From Desulfobacteraceae bacterium (lineage in GTDB: Bacteria > Desulfobacterota > Desulfobacteria > Desulfobacterales > Desulfosarcinaceae): 5,911 bases of DNA. The DNA lies in assembly GCA_027025615.1 (NCBI GenBank), contig JALVQM010000163.1, positions 1 to 5,911 of the forward strand. Reading direction: 5' to 3'. Shown here in pieces: positions 5,382 to 5,911 of this stretch. The notes below the pieces were generated by a model. It saw nothing but the letters and a program-made list of their open reading frames with translations, ran no database searches and had not been told where the DNA came from. Position numbers and translations under genes: made by a program. Position 1 is the stretch's first letter; the number at the start of each line of letters is the position of its first letter.

Positions 5382-5911
5382 TCAGTTTACCTCAGCATCT
5401 TGAAATATTTGGCCGTCAGCCACAGCCACCTTTATCTTTCCAGGTAACATCCCCCTTGAGGCAATCTTTGCAATGGCCTCAACGGCTGAGGATTTTAACC
5501 GAGTTTTCCTGGCAAGCAGCAGGCGTCCGTCCTTGAGGCGTAAATCTTCCATTAGCACCATACCTTCAGTCAACTTTCCGGTTTTAATAATACAGGTTGG
5601 TGCGAATTTCCGATTCTCGCTTATTTTTTTTAACAAAACATTAACAACATCTGAATCGTATTTACGGCCTACATCCTTGAGCAATATTTGTTGGGCTGCA
5701 TCCTGGACAACTTGATCAGGATCGTCATCCAAGGTAAATGACTTCCATGTTGATTGATCAAAATTATACTTTATTTTCGAAATCAGCTTGTTAATCTCAC
5801 GTGGCCAAGTATCAACTACTCTGCAGTAATCAGAAACAGGTAAAATTATCCGGGCGCCAAGCGGTATTTGTTCTCCCCGCAGACAGTTTGGAAAACCTGT
5901 GCCGTTATAGG
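5382..5911 (-). CDS. HD-GYP-like phosphohydrolase regulator, C-terminal part
   Basis: The frame is open to the right edge, so the gene starts outside the window; 175 residues are visible, and the internal ATG at 5732 is not its start. The first visible residues, YNGTGFPNCLRGEQIPLGAR, match the segment after the HHE metal ligands of HD-GYP domains, which hydrolyse cyclic-di-GMP. The catalytic HD motif lies off-window. Variations: GYP is GFP, DGTG is NGTG, and the usual VADAYDA reads VSDYCRVVD, keeping the Asp. A Trp/Phe/Asp-rich stretch follows, then a helix (AAQQILLKDVGRKYDSDVV) like those ending this class. The last 65 residues contain KLTEGMVLMEDLRLKDGRLL, a small C-terminal module I have met in receiver-linked HD proteins (from memory). 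By analogy with that class, a receiver may lie at the missing N-terminus, which is inference. It is the first visible gene of the operon, and its stop is 2 bases before the HDOD start. Confidence 0.85.
   Translation of the reverse strand, partial: YNGTGFPNCLRGEQIPLGARIILPVSDYCRVVDTWPREINKLISKIKYNFDQSTWKSFTLDDDPDQVVQDAAQQILLKDVGRKYDSDVVNVLLKKISENRKFAPTCIIKTGKLTEGMVLMEDLRLKDGRLLLARKTRLKSSAVEAIAKIASRGMLPGKIKVAVADGQIFQDAEVN

Noticed and set aside
5382..5732. A small 116-residue stand-alone gene starting at ATG 5732
   Set aside because: The same frame continues upstream without a stop to the window edge and encodes the HD-GYP-type segment GTGFP and IPLGAR, so this is the tail of a larger gene.

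Overview
The window reads as chromosomal DNA from a Gram-negative bacterium, most likely a Desulfobacterota (delta-proteobacterial) or similar lineage. That assignment is an inference from three things: the lipopolysaccharide gene kdsB, moderate base composition, and a signalling cassette of a style common in that group (HD-domain phosphohydrolase, HDOD protein and receiver-fused sensor kinases). No species can be named from the sequence alone. No rRNA, tRNA, insertion sequence or CRISPR array was seen, and no stretch over 300 bases lacks a gene.

Left part (1-1581, + strand): the 3' two-thirds of guaA (GMP synthase) enters from the left edge. One base after its stop codon begins an unrecognised 289-residue protein with one membrane segment, a long coiled coil and a Lys/Pro/Ser-rich tail. 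The two look like one transcription unit.

Middle (1626-2360, - strand): kdsB, which activates Kdo for lipid A/core synthesis, converges on the guaA unit across a 44-base gap with no clear terminator. It has its own well-formed sigma-70-type promoter (TTGACA, 16 bases, TGTAAT) in the 113 to 119-base gap upstream, and a strong AGGAG ribosome site that places its start at an ATG.

Right part (2480-5911, - strand): four tightly packed signalling genes read leftward. They are an HD-GYP-like regulator (5' end outside the window), an HDOD protein, a receiver-coiled coil-PAS protein with no output domain, and a receiver-histidine kinase. Spacings are 2 bases, a 4-base ATGA overlap and 27 bases, so they are very probably one operon. 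The two receivers are clear paralogues. A plausible working model, by inference, is a small phosphorelay: the kinase phosphorylates its own receiver and/or the receiver-PAS partner, and the HD-GYP/HDOD pair is linked to cyclic-di-GMP or scaffold-type output. Points of interest are an atypical H-box (HNLRNP), a symmetric four-cysteine pattern in the PAS region, and a divergent GYP segment in the HD-type protein. These are individually modest. No wholly new system is demonstrated.
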